From Diadema setosum (Eukaryota; Echinodermata; Echinoidea; Diadematoida; Diadematidae), in assembly GCA_033980235.1 (NCBI GenBank), contig CM067059.1, positions 17,742,100 through 17,806,099 on the forward strand: a stretch of 64,000 bases of DNA, written 5' to 3'. The stretch's first letter is position 1. Every line of letters begins with the position of its first letter. This document shows positions 25,401 through 38,600 of this stretch, in pieces. Below the pieces are notes generated by a model. The model searched no databases and was not told where the DNA came from. It saw nothing but the letters and a program-made list of their open reading frames with translations. The translations under genes were made by a program, and so were the position numbers.

Positions 25401-27487
25401 TGTTTGCTTTATATGATAGCACTATGTGGGAGCTTTGAAACTTGTACACAGAATTTCAGTTGTGACCTTTGACCTTGACCTTTGACCTATATTGTATATT
25501 TTGCTACAAAATGCTACTCCTTCGCCATTTCTAACCCGATTTCGATTCCGTTTGCTTTATGTGATGGCACTAGTTAAGGGCTTCAAAACTTCTACACAGA
25601 ATTTTGACCTTTGACTTCTTTGACCTTTGACCTTGATTTTTTTACCTTTATTGTACATTTTGCTACAAAATGCTACTCCTTCGCCATTTCTAACCCGATT
25701 TCGATTCCGTTTGCTTTAAGTGATGGCAGTAGGTGAGGGCTTCAAAAGTTGTACACAGAATTTTGACCCTTGACTTCTTTGACCTTTGACCTTGATTTTT
25801 GACCTACATTGTACATTGGCTACAAAATGCTACTCCTTCACCATTTCTAACCCGATTTCGATTCTGTTTGCTTTATGTGATGGCACTAGGTAAGGGCTTC
25901 AAAAGTTCTACACAGAATTTTGACCTTTAACTTCTTTGACCTTTGACCTTGATTTTTGACCTGTATTGTACATTTTGCTACAAAATGCTACTCCCTTGCC
26001 ATTTCTTACCCGATTTCGATTCCGTTTGCTTTATGTGATGGCACTAGGTGAGGGCTTCAAAACTTTTACACAGAATTTTGACCTTTGACTTCTTTGACCT
26101 TTGACCTTGATTTTTGACCTATATTGTACAATGGCTACAAAGTGCTACTCCGCCATTTCTAACCCGATTTCGATTCCATTTGCTTTATGTGATGGCAGCA
26201 GGTGAGGGCTTCAAAACTTTCTACACAGAATTTTGACCTTTGACTTCTTTGACCTTGGACCTTGTTTCGTGACCTGTATTGTACATTTTGCTACAAAATG
26301 CTACTTCCGGCGGGGACATATATTACGCACCGCGTAATTTCTACTTTTCCTTGTTTAGACTGTAAAATATCAAAATTTTCAAGCTCACTCGCTTCGCTCA
26401 CTCGCATTTAATCGTTATGCCATTTTCCTGATGTTGCTGCCAGTAATTGCCAGGAGTTGCGCCCGGTGTGCCCCCCCCCCCCTTAATTTCCAAAGCGAAA
26501 AAATACAGCCACAAACGGCAGTCTTTGGACTGTAAAATGTCAAAAATTTTCAAGCTCGCTCGCTCCGCTCGCTCGCATTTAACCACTATGTCATTCTCCT
26601 GATGTTGCTGCCAGTGATTGACAGCAGTTGCGCCTGGTGCGGCCCCCCTTAATTTCCAAAGCAAAAAATATAGCTACAAACAGCAGTTTTTAGACTGTAA
26701 GATAATGTCAAAAATTTCAAGCTCGCTCGCATTTAATTGCTATGCCATTCTCCTGATGTTGCTGCCAGTGATTGACAGCAGTTGCGCCCGGTGTGGCGCT
26801 CCTTAGTTTCCAAAGTGAAAAATATAGCTACAAACAGCAGTTTTGGGACTGTAAAATGTCTAAATTATTAATGCAAAAAGATTTCATTGTGGGAGGGGGA
26901 AACCTCCCTACCATACCCTCCCCCCCCCCTCGCTTGCTTCGCTCCCTCCATGGCACATAACCGCTCCTCCTAAGATCAAATCCTGTCTACGCCGGTGATA
27001 GGCCCCATTATTTAGTAGGCCTTCACAGTGATGTCGCACAGGCGGAGCAAGAGCTGAAATACCACGATTTAGTCATTCAATAATGTATTGTGAATATTTC
27101 ATTTTCTTATTGTTTTTTAAAGAAAAGAAAACAAAATTTCACCAAAAGTGTGCACCAGATCGCTGAATTTCAGGTCTGAAAATGCAAAATCTTCCTTGTG
27201 TGGGAGAGGGATACACACCCTCCCCCCGTTCGGTCGTTCCGCTCCCTCTCACAGATATTTCAAAAACAAAAAGAAAAATGTTTTCGTACTTTTGAGGTCT
27301 CATTTTCCGCCGAAAGTCATCTGACAAGCAAAAAAAAAAAGCAACAAGAACAAAACGTCTTCATATTTTTGCTGCCACTTTCCTCCCACTATAACTTATT
27401 CCATGCAAAAGAGTGGGACATCCGATCCCTGTAAAGTGTGTGTGTGTGTGTGTGGGGGGGGGGGGGGGGTTCACCAAGCTTCCCTCC

Positions 27488-27521
<34 letters not shown>

Positions 27522-30500
27522 AAGGCTGCGCCGGTCCGGTTATGGGCTTGTAATCGTGGTGATGGTGACCATCCCCCCCACTCCTCAGTACGGATTTACG
27601 CCGTTGCCTCAGCCAGATCAAAGACAAAGGAGGTGAGAGAAGTTATGCAACTGTCCCTGATCAGGATATCATGAAAGACCTCCTTACAAATTTACAGTTC
27701 CTCTCGGTCATCAAAGAATCTGTGAACAGAAGACTGACAGAGCTCAAGGGAGAGATAGAGAAACAAAAGGGTGACATGATCTTCAAGTTACAAGTGAGAA
27801 AAAGGACATTGAGATCGCACTTGTGAAAGAGAGATTGGAGAGACAAGAAAACAACCTCCAAAAGATGAGCAATCTTCTGAAGGAACAAGGCACAACTGCT
27901 TACATTGATTGATTGAAAGGTCTTTATTAAAAATCTGATTTGGCGACCAAAGGTGGAATTCCACAGATGTACATCTCATCGTATAAAACTATACATCGAC
28001 ATAAAAGGAATAATTTCATAACCATAAGTACAAAAATCATCACATTCAACATACATACAATTAATAAAAATCTACCTTAAAAATTATTACTTAAATTCCA
28101 ACCAAATCCAACCAAAGAAAAAAAAAAAAAAAGAAGCAGCAACCGAGAAGGCCTACTAGAATCTTACAGAAGAACAAAATATAAAATCTTAAAACTTCAT
28201 TTCTATCAGTCACACTTCAGTGACCCTTTTACACATCCTACAACGCACCCCCACACTCCCTCAAGTAACAATTAAAAAAACACCCCTCATATTCAATATC
28301 CATCATCACAAAAGCAAATATTCAGTCATAAGCGAACAAATACCACAGGCATACTAATCTGCAATCTAGGCAGAGCAGCCACCATCCCCGCTGCCACGCA
28401 AAATGTCCGATGCACTGCACTAGTATGCGGCAAGACCACGCCCGATGCAGCGAGACCACAAACAGGGAGCACGTGCGAAGCAGCCGCCTCCCACACCCAT
28501 CCACCCCACCCCAACCACTGCCCTCCAGCCATCGACCCAAAATCAGGGGCAGTTTTGGTACAAAAAACCTCCATCCACCCAATGTTGACAAGAAAGCCAA
28601 CAGCCAAAGCAGGACGGGCAGATGTAGGGGGCAGATGTAGGTGGCGGATGCCCCCACCGCCCGCACCCCCACTGCACCAGATGCACCGCTCAGCAGAGAC
28701 AACAATCCCCCTTCGGCAGACGCTCAGTGGCACAGCAAAGACAACAGCCGCATCCCCCGCCCAGATCACAGGCCAAAGGCACACCTATTACTCCCACATT
28801 TTCATTTAGACTAACATTACACAACATAAATTTGCAAACAAAAAAAATCCAAACAATTACATCCTACAGTGTGCCAAACAAAATAATAAAAAAAAGTTCA
28901 ATAAAAACAAAGTACTCTACTTAAATTCCCGAAATATTTTACTCTTCCCATTTCACTAAATGTAGCCCTATTTTACAAGTTTTAATCACTAATTCCTTTT
29001 CTTGATCTTTACAATCTATAATGATCATTAAAATTCTGTTCATTGATGGAAGCACTCCTTTTGATCTGGAAAAATATATGATATACACTCAGCAAAAAAA
29101 AAAAAAGAAAGCAAAGCAAGTTTATATTTCTCATAAAATTTTTTGGCTAAATGTTAATGTATTATATACCATACGAAAGGTAATTCAATTCTCGCTATCG
29201 CCAATGACGTAAAAAGTACCCGGATGTGGCTTTTTCGTCAAGATTTAGTGCACTTCGTAGCAAGGGCACTTCCGGCGCGGGGCATAATTTGCACAGCGCT
29301 AGCGTGCACGTACGTGTACTTTACCTATAGCGCCGCGCCGACCATGGATACTAGTACAGTATATAGGCGGCTGTACCACCTGAGCCAGCGAGTGGCCAGG
29401 CCTGTCATACTCGTACACTGTCGTCCCCGCATACATTGTCCTAAGCCGGCGGCCGGCCTTGCATTAGCATGCACCATATATACACACCACTGCACGCATT
29501 TAAGCTAACACATACCGGTACAGCGTACTGCTTGATCATGTGATCGATGTGCACATCACAGATCAGTCATCTCTGCATACGCTGAAAATATGCTGGAAAA
29601 TATTCACCCACCTGGATATCGTCATGGAATGCCCATCTTTTTTAAAAATTTGTTCTCTGTTCGAAATGTCGCGAACACAATCGGGAACGAACCGTGATCT
29701 CGAACTTATCCTGTCTCCGAAGCAACTTCTTCCAAGTAAGTACGTAGGCACTAGGCCTACTACCACTACTAGTAAGTCACGCGTGCATGTACTGCGCTGT
29801 GGAGTCACCCGCAAATTTCACCCATGCGGCCACGTCACGTCTCGCATGCCAGTAAGGGTCCTATTTCTGCAGATTTTTTTTCATTTATTGTCGTGCGAAC
29901 AAAACACGGCAGCTTCACAGCAACAACCAATAGTCGTATCAACAGCAATTTCTTAAGAATGGAGAAATTTCAAATCATATTAAAGCTGTAATTCAAGTCG
30001 AGAAAACAGGAAGTACACGTAGAATACAGTCGGTTGTGTATCACGCGCGTACGAACGGAAGTGACTTTACTACCGGACTATCCCATAATGCACCGTAAAT
30101 GACGCTTAAATCAACATCCGGGTACTTTTTACGTCATTGGTGATAGTGAGAATTGGCTATCATAAAAAGGGAAACTTTACACGTGAGTGAACACCTTTTC
30201 ATGCCTCCGCCACGAAGTGGTGCCGGAGGCATTATGTTTTCGGGTTGTCCGTCCGTCCATACGTCCGTCTGCATTCGTTTACGCGATAATTTGAGTAATA
30301 TTGACTGGAATTTTACCAAACTTGGTCCAAGTATAAAGAATGATGGGGCAGTTACTTGATTAGATTTTTGGTGAAATTGGCTAAAGGCCAAAGGTCAAGG
30401 TCAAATCATGATATTGTATCCGTTTACGCGATAACTCAAGACTGGATCAAGCAAATTTTACCAAACTTTGTCCGAGGATGATGTATGATATGGGACAATT

Positions 30501-31064
30501 ACTTGATTAGTTTTTGAGTGAAATTGGACAGAGGTCAAAGGTCAAAGATCAAGGTCAAATCCAAAAATTTATCTGTTTACGTGATAACCCAAACCTGGTT
30601 GAAGCAACTTTCACCAAACTTGGTCCAAGAATGACATATGATGGGGTTATTAGTTGAGTGATTTTTAGTGAAATTGGCAATAGGTCAAAAGGGCAAGGTC
30701 AAATGCTAAAAATGTTGCTATTCCCCCCACATCTATGCCATGCCCGAAGGTATTTTCTTGAAACTTAGTGTAGACATGTACTACTGCGTAAAGATTCTCC
30801 AGAAAGAGTTTCATGTCATAAGGGTCAAAGGTCAAAAGGTCAAAGGTCAGGTGAAAATGTTACAATTTTCACTTTTCTCGCAAATGGTTCAATGTATATT
30901 CATGGAACTTAGTACATACGCATGCACTGACTGGCAGGGATTATCTAGGGAATTTAGGGGTCATGGGTCAATAGTCAGGGGGTCAAAGGTCAAGGTCAAC
31001 TCAAAATTTCACCATTTCCCTCATGTACCAGTATATGCAATGCTTGCAGGATTATTTTTTAAAC

Positions 31065-31123
<59 letters not shown>

Positions 31124-32468
31124 TAACAAAGCTGCAACAAAGTTCATGCTGTATTCACCAACGGTTTATTTCTTCACACAAATTTTCGGGCGTCTCGCCG
31201 CCCTTTCTCAAGTGTTGATACTGAGAGAACAATAACAAAATTAAGCCATAACAATATATTGCAACCGTGTTGCCAAGGATGCGCGCTTTAACGCATCAAT
31301 GCTAGGCATCCTAACACCCAGCGCGCATCCTGGCAACAGTGCAATGTACGTCATAATGAAATGACAATGAGTATAAAGCATACATGAAAAAACTTGGTAC
31401 GACTGATACAGAAGTAATATTCCTCTGAATACGCAGCTGCGGTGGTAATGTAAAAGCAGTGCATTATTTCTTTCAAAATTCAACATACACTATAAATTAA
31501 CTTTAATTCTAGTGTATAGATAATCTTTACATAATCTGAAATTATCATGATTAATATAAACATTCGATTTTTTTAAATCAAACTGAATCGTCACACTGAT
31601 GGTTATGCAAAATATGTGCAAGCAGTTTACTATTCCTTTCAAACTTCAGCATACACATACATTAACTTCCAAATTTTGGTGAGTAGATAGTCTTTAAATA
31701 ATCTCAGACTATAGCATGAATATGAAATACGTGAAAAATCATATTTTTCTTCTTTTGATTAAATAGATACGTCACAATACGTCTCGGAGTGGAAAATAGA
31801 CTGGTTCCAAGAAATGGTTCAAAGGAGCGTCAGCATTAATGATAAGATCTATTGCAGCGGGGTAAGCGGGAGAACATACAACAGTAAGCGGCGCACCTAC
31901 TTGTAAAAAGTTTGAAAGGAATAGTAAACTGCTTGCACATATTTTGCATAACCATCAGTGTGACGATTCAGTTTGATTTAAAAAAATCGAATGTTTATAT
32001 TAATCATGATAATTTCAGATTATGTAAAGATTATCTATACACTAGAATTAAAGTTAATTTATAGTGTATGTTGAATTTTGAAAGAAATAATGCACTGCTT
32101 TTACATTACCACCGCAGCTGCGTATTCAGAGGAATATTACTTCTGTATCAGTCGTACCAAGTTTTTTCATGTATGCTTTATACTCATTGTCATTTCATTA
32201 TGACGTACATTGCACTGTTGCCAGGATGCGCGCTGGGTGTTAGGATGCCTAGCATTGATGCGTTAAAGCGCACATCCTTGGCAACACGGTTGCAATATAT
32301 TGTTATGGCTTAATTTTGTTATTGTTCTCTCAGTATCAACACTTGAGAAAGGGCGGCGAGACGCCCGAAAATTTGTGTGAAGAAATAAACCGTTGGTGAA
32401 TATAGCATGAACTTTGTTGCAGCTTTGTTACTTATCTTTTTATCTTGCCAACACGTGGACTACCTTAT

Positions 32469-32514
<46 letters not shown>

Positions 32515-32593
32515 TACCTAATGGAAATTCTCTAGGAAATTCCCTGTCCAAAGGTCAAAGGTTAAGGGTCAAAGGCCAGGCTGAAATGCAAAA

Positions 32594-32633
<40 letters not shown>

Positions 32634-35600
32634 CACTGTAATTATACATTTTCTTCATACATTGAAAATTACTCAATGCATAAACTTATAAAAGGGTTGG
32701 TCAAAAGTCAAGTGAAAATCATCAATTCCCCAAATACATGTACCTGCACTCTTAGACAATAATAGCAAACTTAGTTCAAGGAAAGTGAACATTCAAGACA
32801 TTTCTGACAAACCTGTCTTTTCGATATTTTGCCAGTTATGTGAAACTGTCATCACACATTGTGAAGATATTGTACTATACACCTATTGGGAGAATAATAC
32901 ATTATGGCGGAGGCATACCAGTTGCCATAGTGACATTTCTAGTTTTTTCTCAATCAAGACACAAAAGTAAAAATTGCAAATATGAATAAGTTGTCATTCA
33001 TGCATAAATGCTCTTCCATGTAACAATAAGAACAATAGACAAATTTAAGACAATAGAAAATGTATTGAGTTGCAAAAATATACCTATGATCTCTATAATA
33101 TCTTTGAAGCCCAAACAATCAATAAAGGCTAAAATTGATGGAGGAAAATGAAAAATTTTCTGTCAAATCCAAATTCAAATGAAATCAAAGAAGAAGCAAT
33201 ATTAACAAAAATGGTAGGATTTTGACTTGATTTCTCAAATTAGGAAAATTGTAAATTATATTCTTGAATTGGTCACATGAATTCTTAAATTACTAAATTG
33301 AATGAATAAAGATGTTTCGTTCACTTAATCATCTCTATGTCCTTAATCCCTATTTCATTTAAAGTTTGAGTTGACAGAAAATTCATTTTTACCCCCTTAA
33401 GTTTCCCACTTTAATATTGTTTGAGGTTATATAGAAGAGATGAAGAGAACGAAAACTTATTTTTGCTATTTTATTCATGTCTCTCATTTTCTTCAACTAG
33501 TGTTTTTGTTATTGCTATCTTAAAGGGCATTCGCAAATGAAAGACTTTGTCAATTTTGAAAGAAAGATATTATTCAGAGGGAGACAAACTGAAGAAACTC
33601 AAACCTATGTCAATTTTTGTGATTTTTTCTTTTGTGCCTTGAAGGACAAAAACAAATGTGTTCACTCATGCATAAAGTTTCCCTTTATATTGACCTACTA
33701 GGTTGATAGCCAATTAAATTGCCTTTAATATGGTATATAATACATTGATTTTCATCAAAATCGTCTAGAAAAAATTATGAAAACAAAAAAGTGTTTACTT
33801 TTTTTTCAGAGTGTATTTCATAATGAAAATAATGGAATTTGCACATTTTGATTCTATGAGAGTTTCCTTGGATCCCCATAAAAATCAAATTTCCATCCCT
33901 GATGTCTATTTCTCTCAACTCTTATCTATTATTTCTTGCCAAGTTCTTTGAACTTGTTCACAAAACAGAAATATATGTGAAAACAAGTGTACGTCTCCTC
34001 CTCCTTTTTACAAAGGAAGCTGCATCGCAATTCCCTAGTTTGAAACTTGTAAATGTTGCAATGTCTTTCCCATGCTACTGAGTTCGGTCACTGCGAAAGT
34101 TGCATTTAAATGCCACAGACTTCCCAGTTTCATACAATTTTCTAGTTTCGTACGAAATCAAACACGTCTTTTCAGCAATGCATGAGCGTTTAAATGCAAA
34201 ATTGCGTGTGATTTGGAGGACTTGCATTTGATTTTTTTAGTTGTATTTAAATGCAAAGTTTCTAGGTGAATAATCGTGCTTTGGAATATTTAACCTCACG
34301 AATGTTCAGATTAATGAAAGGGCCTATTTCATGTTTGAATATTGAACATCTACCTATACAAATGTGTGTTTTGATAATAACGAATCTTCAGAATAACAAT
34401 CGAAATTTATTTCACTGTTAGATGAACAAAGCTTTGGAATATAGTAATGAACATCACCCGTAAGAAACATCGTCCCTGCAAACTGCATGAACAAGTGATG
34501 AGCATGCAGAGAGGAGGGGTGATATCTGTGTTATATGACAGAATTGTATACATTACTGACTGTCACCACACGGGTATTTTTTTGACTTGGCTTAGAAGGC
34601 AAGTGTATAGTACAATGCATGTAATTTTAAACACAACAAAAAGCAAGAAAAAAATTGTTCCGTAACAAATTCCGGGTACACCATCATTGGCCAATGCAGC
34701 TGTAACTCCATGTTTGCACAATGCATTCAAGCTGATATAATTCTGTTTTATTCTTTTCTACTGTAAAAGTGGATATTTTCGCGCGACTAATTTTCTGCGC
34801 GTGGCTGGGTAAGAAGTTTCTGGTTGCGCAAAAATTTCAACACTGTGAAAATTTCCACTTTTACAGTATATAGGTTTGACGACAATAAAATAGAACATTC
34901 AGTTTCAAAGCTGAAATTGGTCATTTTACAATTCAAACACATATATGACATCATAAAAAATGTTATTTGTTGAAATTAGCTATCAATATGATTATGACGA
35001 AAACACTGTACGAACAAATAAAACCTTAATATTTCAACCCGGCCTTAAATCCTTGACCTTTGATCCCAGACCCAAAAATTCCCAAGAAAATCATCGACAA
35101 ACAGTACATGCATAAATGTTTTTTCACTAAACATTTAACCCTCAATGACAATGCATGTATTAAAACTAACAAACAATAATGCTTTACAAATACTGAAAAA
35201 TATTGCGCAGTTATAAAAACAAATATACAAACCATTGGGTAACCGAACTAAACATGGAATAATTAAGTTTCTGAACAATAAAATAATTGAATTTGATTAT
35301 GAATATACATCACAAAAAATATCATATGAATGTAAACAAACTCAAGTTGTCACTATGGCACAATGTGTGGCTCTCCCAACAAGTCTACAACACATCTCAA
35401 CAATATGTAACTATATTTCCACACAATTGACAAAACATAAAAAAAAATACATTACATCTATTAAGAACATGTAGAGTGTTCCCCCCCCCCCCACCCGCCA
35501 GGCCCTATTCAATGAACATCCACATTATTAAGAAGAAAAAAACGGATATCTAAAAATCCAGAAATTTTCAACTTTCACCTAACCTATCACAAATTCTTGC

Positions 35601-38600
35601 ATCAAAGCATAAAAAAGAAAATTAAAAAATCAGCACCAAACAACAAACCCTTAGCATCCAACCTGACCCTTGACCCTTGACCTTTGATCCCACGACCTCA
35701 AAATTCCCAAGAGAATCACTGACGGGCAGTACATGCACAGATATGTACTTTAAATTGACTTTCCTTTTTGAAAATCAACAAAATTCTTATGAAATTAACT
35801 ATCAAAAAATAAAGGGAGAATACTTAACAAATGGTCAGGAATATTGCACATTTTTAAAAAATAAATGATTACAAGCCATTGAGTAGCCTCACTAAGCATG
35901 GAATTGTTGAGTTGCTGAACAGTTCTGTTCCTGTTTGGGGGATGTCAATACTCGACGAGTTCCTAAGGCTATGAGTTATGAGTTGAGAATGCTGAGGTGA
36001 AAGCATGTCACGATGGCGGGTAGAGCGAAGGAGGGATTTCCCAAAACTAGTGAGAAGGGAATTCCTTCTTTCAGCTAACGATTCGATGTTCATATCATGA
36101 AGAGCATCTTCATAGAAGACACGTAAGGGTTAAGTGATGAGGCGGAGAGCTCTTCTCTGTACCTTTTCCAACGCTTCTAACTGCTCATGAGTTAGATTGG
36201 TGCACCACACTGGGGCAGCAGAGTCAAGAAGGGGGCGGATATACACATTGTAAACAAACAACAAATTATCATAGGTATCTCCTGAGTAAGCACAAAATGT
36301 AAAGTCTCTGAGAGGCGCGCAAGTTCATTTCTCGTGCTTGACTATCCCATCTCAGGTCTGGTCGGATAGTAACTCCAAGAATGCGCATTGAAGATATGAC
36401 TTTGATCAGGTTGCTTCCAATAGTAATGACCGGAGGGGGGGGGGGGGGGGGGGCATCATTACACAAGAAGGTGAAGTGCATCAATTTCCATTTTTCAAGC
36501 TTGGGTTTATTGTAATTAGCATTTAAAGTATGGTGAACGAGACATTAAAATCAAGAAAATCATATAAAAGAAGGTGACAAAGCAGAGGGAAATGTCTCCT
36601 AAAACAGATTTTTAATGTGACTTATCAAAAGATATTTGCGCCACTGAGAAATCGTGAGTTAAAACTGACTGATTTGCTTCACTGATATTCGCTCCGGAAC
36701 AGCCGTCATTTTCAAGCCCTAAAATATGACGTCATGAAATGAACAAAACCCTTTACGAGTGGTGCAGCGGGACATGATTTCAGTTTTGGCTTCTCCATTA
36801 TTTTTCTACTTTGTGACCTTGCACAGCAACTCTCAATTTCTCAAACCCTGATATGAAATTTTACCACAAAGAGGAAATAATTTTTAGCAACACAGCCTTC
36901 CATGTGTAACATTTCACCACAAGTACATTTGCTTTTGTTGTTGTTGGGGGTTTTTTTTGCCAATTTGCAAAATAATATGATCCAGTTTAAGGTACCAAAA
37001 TGTCATGAAATGTCAGAATAACTTTGTAGGAAATGACATGATTATCAAATTGAAAATAAAAAAGCAATGAGTGCCTGGCATGGCATGGTTTGATGCGAGA
37101 TGGAAACTTTTCAGTTTGTACCAATTATACATCAGAAAATCATGCTCCCCAGTCTCCTTTTTTTTTAAAATCTCTATTTCACATTGAAAGTACACAAATA
37201 AATACATAAATCAAAGAAAGATTACAAAATGGATGGATTGCCCATTTTAGCTTCATTATTACATTAATACAATGATTCTGTTCTTCCATGGGGTCCAGGA
37301 CATGTAAATGATGAAAACTATAGTATGAATAAATACTAGGTGTTACAAAAAAAATCCCACTTTTGATCCTTAATAGTTCAAAAACTGTATATCAGATAAC
37401 TCTGTCATTGATATGAGTAATAGCTGAAGAGTGTACAATTTTGTTGGAGGTGGTTTGAATATGAAAGATTGAATCATTAAAAATTTCAAAGTTAGGTTCT
37501 AGATTTTGCTCTATTTTCAACCCTATGTACAAAACTTTCACTTTGCACAGGGGTCAATGGGTCTGTATGGTACAATAGTCCTGAACAGTGACCAGGGTTT
37601 GAATGCTTTCTTATTTATTCATAAGGAATTCTACTATCACAACTAGTCTTTATTCATCCTCTGCCATTAACTGTGTAAAGTCACTTCACTGAGATGTCAT
37701 TCTAATGGATTTTGAAGCAATCAAGGTGACGCAAAGTGTTTTAAGTCATTCAAAGGATAGGAATATTGATGTTGTCCTTGATGATGACGAAGATGATAGT
37801 GATGATAATGATAATGATAATGATGATGACAATGATAGTGATGATTATGATGATAACAATGATGATAATGCAGTGATGATAATGCTGGTGCTGCTTATGA
37901 TAATGATCATAATGACAGTGGCAGTCATGATGAGGATGATAATAATGATGATAATCATGCCGATGATGATATTGGTGGTGATGACGATGATGATGGTGAT
38001 GATGATGATACAGTGAAACCCCGTTATAACGAGGTCCGTGGGACCGGCGATATTACCTCGTTATAACCGGTACCTCGTTATAACCGTACGCATCAAAAAC
38101 AAAGAAAAACATAAGCATGACGTCATATACCCATCAATGAAACTTAAGAACATATCCTTTGCGTTGTTATTACACAATTATTGAGCGTTAGTATTGAGAG
38201 AATAAAGGGAAATTATTTGTGAATTAGACGAAGAAATAGGGGCTGAAATGATAAGTCAATTCTTTATTGTAATTCTTGTTTTGTTAAGCTTTTTCTAATA
38301 AACACCAGCGCAAATATATAGAGTAACATACAGGCCTTGTTTACCGTAACTTGCTAGGTATTTTTACGCTGTTGGTGCCCAGCGGGAATGCGATGTTTTC
38401 ATGAATCATTTCGGCTGTAATCTTGTACAATGTATGATCGTTGTGCCCAAATGGGTAAAAAATGCGTTCTTTATTTTCTTCCGAAAATCTCTTCGCGTTT
38501 TGTACGACCGTTCTTGAAAAATATGCGACAGGATTGAATGTGGGAGGTTGTCATCCTTTTTACGCAATTCTGTACCTGGTAGACCATTCCGAAAGAAAGA

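Larger units (their letters stand above)
30200..32942 (+). mobile_element. Family B element, split by an inverted-duplicate insertion
   Basis: The 5' hairpin GCCTCCGCC..GGTGCCGGAGGC and a GTTGTCCGTCCGTCC tract lead to units of ~145 bp with ACCAAACTTGGTCC, AGGTCA repeats (DR1 at 30532-30544) and CATATCTATGCCATGCC. An (AT)n tract (31071-31121) and a large inverted repeat (31122-32437) interrupt it. A second (AT)n (32473-32510) and the remaining units follow. The 3' end has arm copy TGGCGGAGGCATACC, hairpin GTTGCCATAGTGAC and terminal CTAG (32939-32942). Confidence 0.7.

Noticed and set aside
25248..26317. Regular repeats resembling a CRISPR-like array
   Set aside because: Repeat units are ~158 bp with imperfect copies and no constant short spacers; eukaryotic transposon body.
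24839..26960. Several 60-99 codon frames with similar wording ([10 protein letters not shown]..., [10 protein letters not shown]...)
   Set aside because: They are different units of the ~165-bp satellite read in one frame.
28326..28784. 152-codon minus-strand open frame
   Set aside because: Cys/Trp/Val-rich with no domain, overlapped by open frames on both strands in a GC-richer repeat-like stretch behind a LINE tail; likely chance.
29224..29508. 94-codon frame inside the AATT-target element
   Set aside because: No transposase motif; Cys/His spacing is irregular and the region is full of short palindromes.
31241..32313. Two near-identical 81-codon frames on opposite strands
   Set aside because: They are the two arms of the inverted duplication; one-residue difference reflects arm divergence, and no domain is recognised.
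34697..34760. Possible promoter elements in AT-rich intron DNA
   Set aside because: TATA-like words are expected by chance at this composition; no supporting start or CpG-rich region.
37705..38016. Asp-rich 103-codon frame
   Set aside because: Pure translation of a (GAT)n microsatellite.
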